Origin: Phaeoceros laevis
Taxonomy: Eukaryota > Anthocerotophyta > Anthocerotopsida > Notothyladales
DNA: 27,634 nucleotides
Direction of reading: 5' to 3'
NCBI GenBank assembly: GCA_049999765.1
Contig: JBNGIQ010009208.1
Span: 1 to 27,634 of the forward strand
Part shown: positions 26,158 to 27,634 of the stretch, in pieces
How the letters are laid out: every line of letters begins with the position of its first letter
Position numbering within the stretch: position 1 is the first letter of the stretch
The notes under the pieces: generated by a model
Database searches by the model: none
Told to the model about the DNA's origin: nothing
Seen by the model: only the letters and a program-made list of their open reading frames with translations
Made by a program: the position numbers and the translations under genes

Positions 26158-27634
26158 TCACGGTCGTCCCTTACAACTGCAACGCCCGCTTGCGAATCGA
26201 TGCACACCGTACCCATCCCTTACCCCAATGTCTCTCCTTTCAAGCCTTGACATGATTTCCGTGGAGCTGTGGCAGTCGCTGCACATGCGTAGATTCTTCG
26301 TTACCACCAGAGGTGTCCCACTTGGAGTGTTTAACAGACCAAACGCCAGAGCTAGCTTCTCCGCATGCCCACAAAGCACATCTTCCTTTTCCTTCTGACT
26401 CAGTGGCTTCAACACCAACTTTGTGTGAGGTACGTGGCCTCCTTCCTGCTTCACACGTGCATTTGTGCTATCTACCTTAAGCGCAGTATCCTTTCTCCTT
26501 TCTCCGACCAGAAATCTGTGTACCTCCTTATTCACCTCGATGCTCGCCACTGCAGGTTTCTTGTTAGCTCCTGCTGCCCTTCTCTGTGTTTCAATCCTGT
26601 CTACATCGGTCCACCTACCTGCATCTGCGTACGCATTGGCCATGAGCACATAGGCAGACGCCATTTGAGGGTCCAGCCTAACAATGCTTTCAAAACACCA
26701 CACATCCCTCTCTATATCCCCGTGACTTTTGCAGGCATTCAACAAAGACGTCAAGCCCACCACATTACTTTGGCCTTCACATGATAATAGCATCTTCTCT
26801 GCCTCATCTAATTGGCCAGCACGCCCAAGAAGATCAATCATGCAGTTGTAATGCTCAATAGTAGTTTGATGTCATGCTGTTCAGCCATGGAATCCAAGTG
26901 TTTGCGACCCTCGTGGACCAGTCCCTCATGACTGCATGCTACTAGGAGGCAAGTAAAAGTAACATCATCAGGATGAACCCCGGCAACTACTATCTCCTCA
27001 AAACAAGCTAGTGACTTGCGACCTTCATCACACGCACCATACCCAGCAATCAGAGCATTCCATGTCACCACATCCTTTGTGTCCATGCTGTCAAAAACCT
27101 GGCGCGCATCTTCCAGCTCACCACATTTTGCATACATGTCCACCAGGCAGTTGCCCACCACTACGTTATCCAGCAGACCTCTTTTGACAATCTTTGAGTG
27201 CAGCTCCCTGCCCTTCTGCAAGGCACCAGTGCTTGCACATGCCTTCAGAAGGCAAGCAAAAGTCACATGGTCGGCTAAAATGAGGCCCACCTCCTCCATT
27301 TGTCCATACACAACAAGCGCCTCTTGGCCGAGTCCTTGCTGTGCATACGCAGCAATCAGGGCTGTCCATGTTACCACATTCTTTCTGTTCATGCTGTTAA
27401 AAATCTAGCGCGCATCTTCCAACTCACCACAGTGTGCATACATGTCCACCAGGAGGTGCCCACCACTACGTCATCCAGCAGACCTCTTTTGACAATTTGT
27501 GAGTGCAGCTCCCTGCCCTTCTGCGAGGCACCAGTGCTGGCACACGCCTTCAGAAGGCAAGCAAAAGTAAAATCGTTAGCCAAATTGAGGCCCGCCTCCT
27601 CCATTTGTCCATACACAACAAGCGCCTCTTGGCC
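26158..27634 (-). pseudogene. PLS-class PPR-E-DYW:KP (GRP-type) editing-factor pseudogene, 5' end outside window
   Basis: Read leftward from the window edge: P/L/S motifs (LNLANDFTFACLLKACAST, KGRELHSQIVKRGLLDDVVV), two further P motifs (KNVVTWTALIAAYAQQ, KDVVTWNALIAGYGA), E1 (NCMIDLLGRAGQLDEAEKML), E2 (SAYVLMANAYADAGRWTDV), then GANKKPAVASIEVN in place of the PG box and a complete deaminase. The deaminase has the catalytic/zinc HAE in CGHAEKLALAFGLL, MCSDCH, and HRFASGRCSCKGRP at the C-terminus (stop 26158-26160). Lesions: one base missing in GGGCACC(TGC)CTGGTGG near 27452, a CAG-to-TAG stop in the ARQIF segment near 27406, and a one-base deletion near 26862 before HYNCMIDLL. The C-terminal ORF itself is undamaged. 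KKPA and terminal GRP are, as I recall, hallmarks of the DYW:KP class associated with U-to-C editing. A sequencing error could explain the indels but not the TAG. Confidence 0.85.

Noticed and set aside
27404-27408. Reading the KP-type PPR as a functional gene with introns around the lesions
   Set aside because: The lesions fall inside conserved PPR motifs with no plausible GT-AG pair that would preserve the motif, so nonsense and frameshift mutations are simpler.

Overview
This window is land-plant nuclear DNA. It has spliced GT-AG genes with short introns (72-273 bp), intronless PLS-class pentatricopeptide-repeat (PPR) genes, transposon debris and four assembly gaps (1164-1263, 1624-1723, 3424-3523, 3938-3947). 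One PPR remnant ends in CSCKGRP with a KKPAVAS box. As I recall, this is the DYW:KP ('GRP') variant linked to U-to-C organelle RNA editing. It is known from hornworts, ferns and some lycophytes but not from Selaginella or seed plants. Together with the short introns, I favour a hornwort, with fern or Isoetes/Lycopodium-type lycophyte as alternatives. This is inference, not proof.

Layout. 1-3,423: decayed KP-type PPR pieces on both strands around a gapped DUF674-family fragment. 3,524-9,300: a repeat-rich, gene-poor stretch with tandem repeats sharing a CCGGACATCCGG core, a nested palindrome, a 21-bp minisatellite, a 77-bp duplication, an inverted repeat with arms of about 650 bp, a Ty3/gypsy scrap and a broken isoflavone-reductase-like fragment. 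9,300-10,258: no recognisable gene. 10,259-20,172: three same-strand tandem PPR paralogues of the 'WW' (CWWTD) type: a 5'-truncated pseudogene, a 1,096-aa ORF and a 1,179-aa ORF. 20,399-25,097: a divergent pair of conserved housekeeping genes, XRCC4 (minus, five exons) and MED17 (plus, seven exons), with 195 bp between their start codons. 25,098-27,634: intergenic repeats, then the KP-type PPR pseudogene running off the right end.

How the parts relate. The PPR genes would encode organelle RNA-binding editing factors. The WW array looks evolutionarily active: the copies have about 4, 7 and 9 PLS triplets of near-constant 312-bp length. All three copies have lost a working DYW deaminase in different ways, and the longest copy also carries one nonsense codon in its N-terminal leader. 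XRCC4 (non-homologous end joining) and MED17 (Mediator head) are unrelated to the PPR genes but probably share one short bidirectional promoter.
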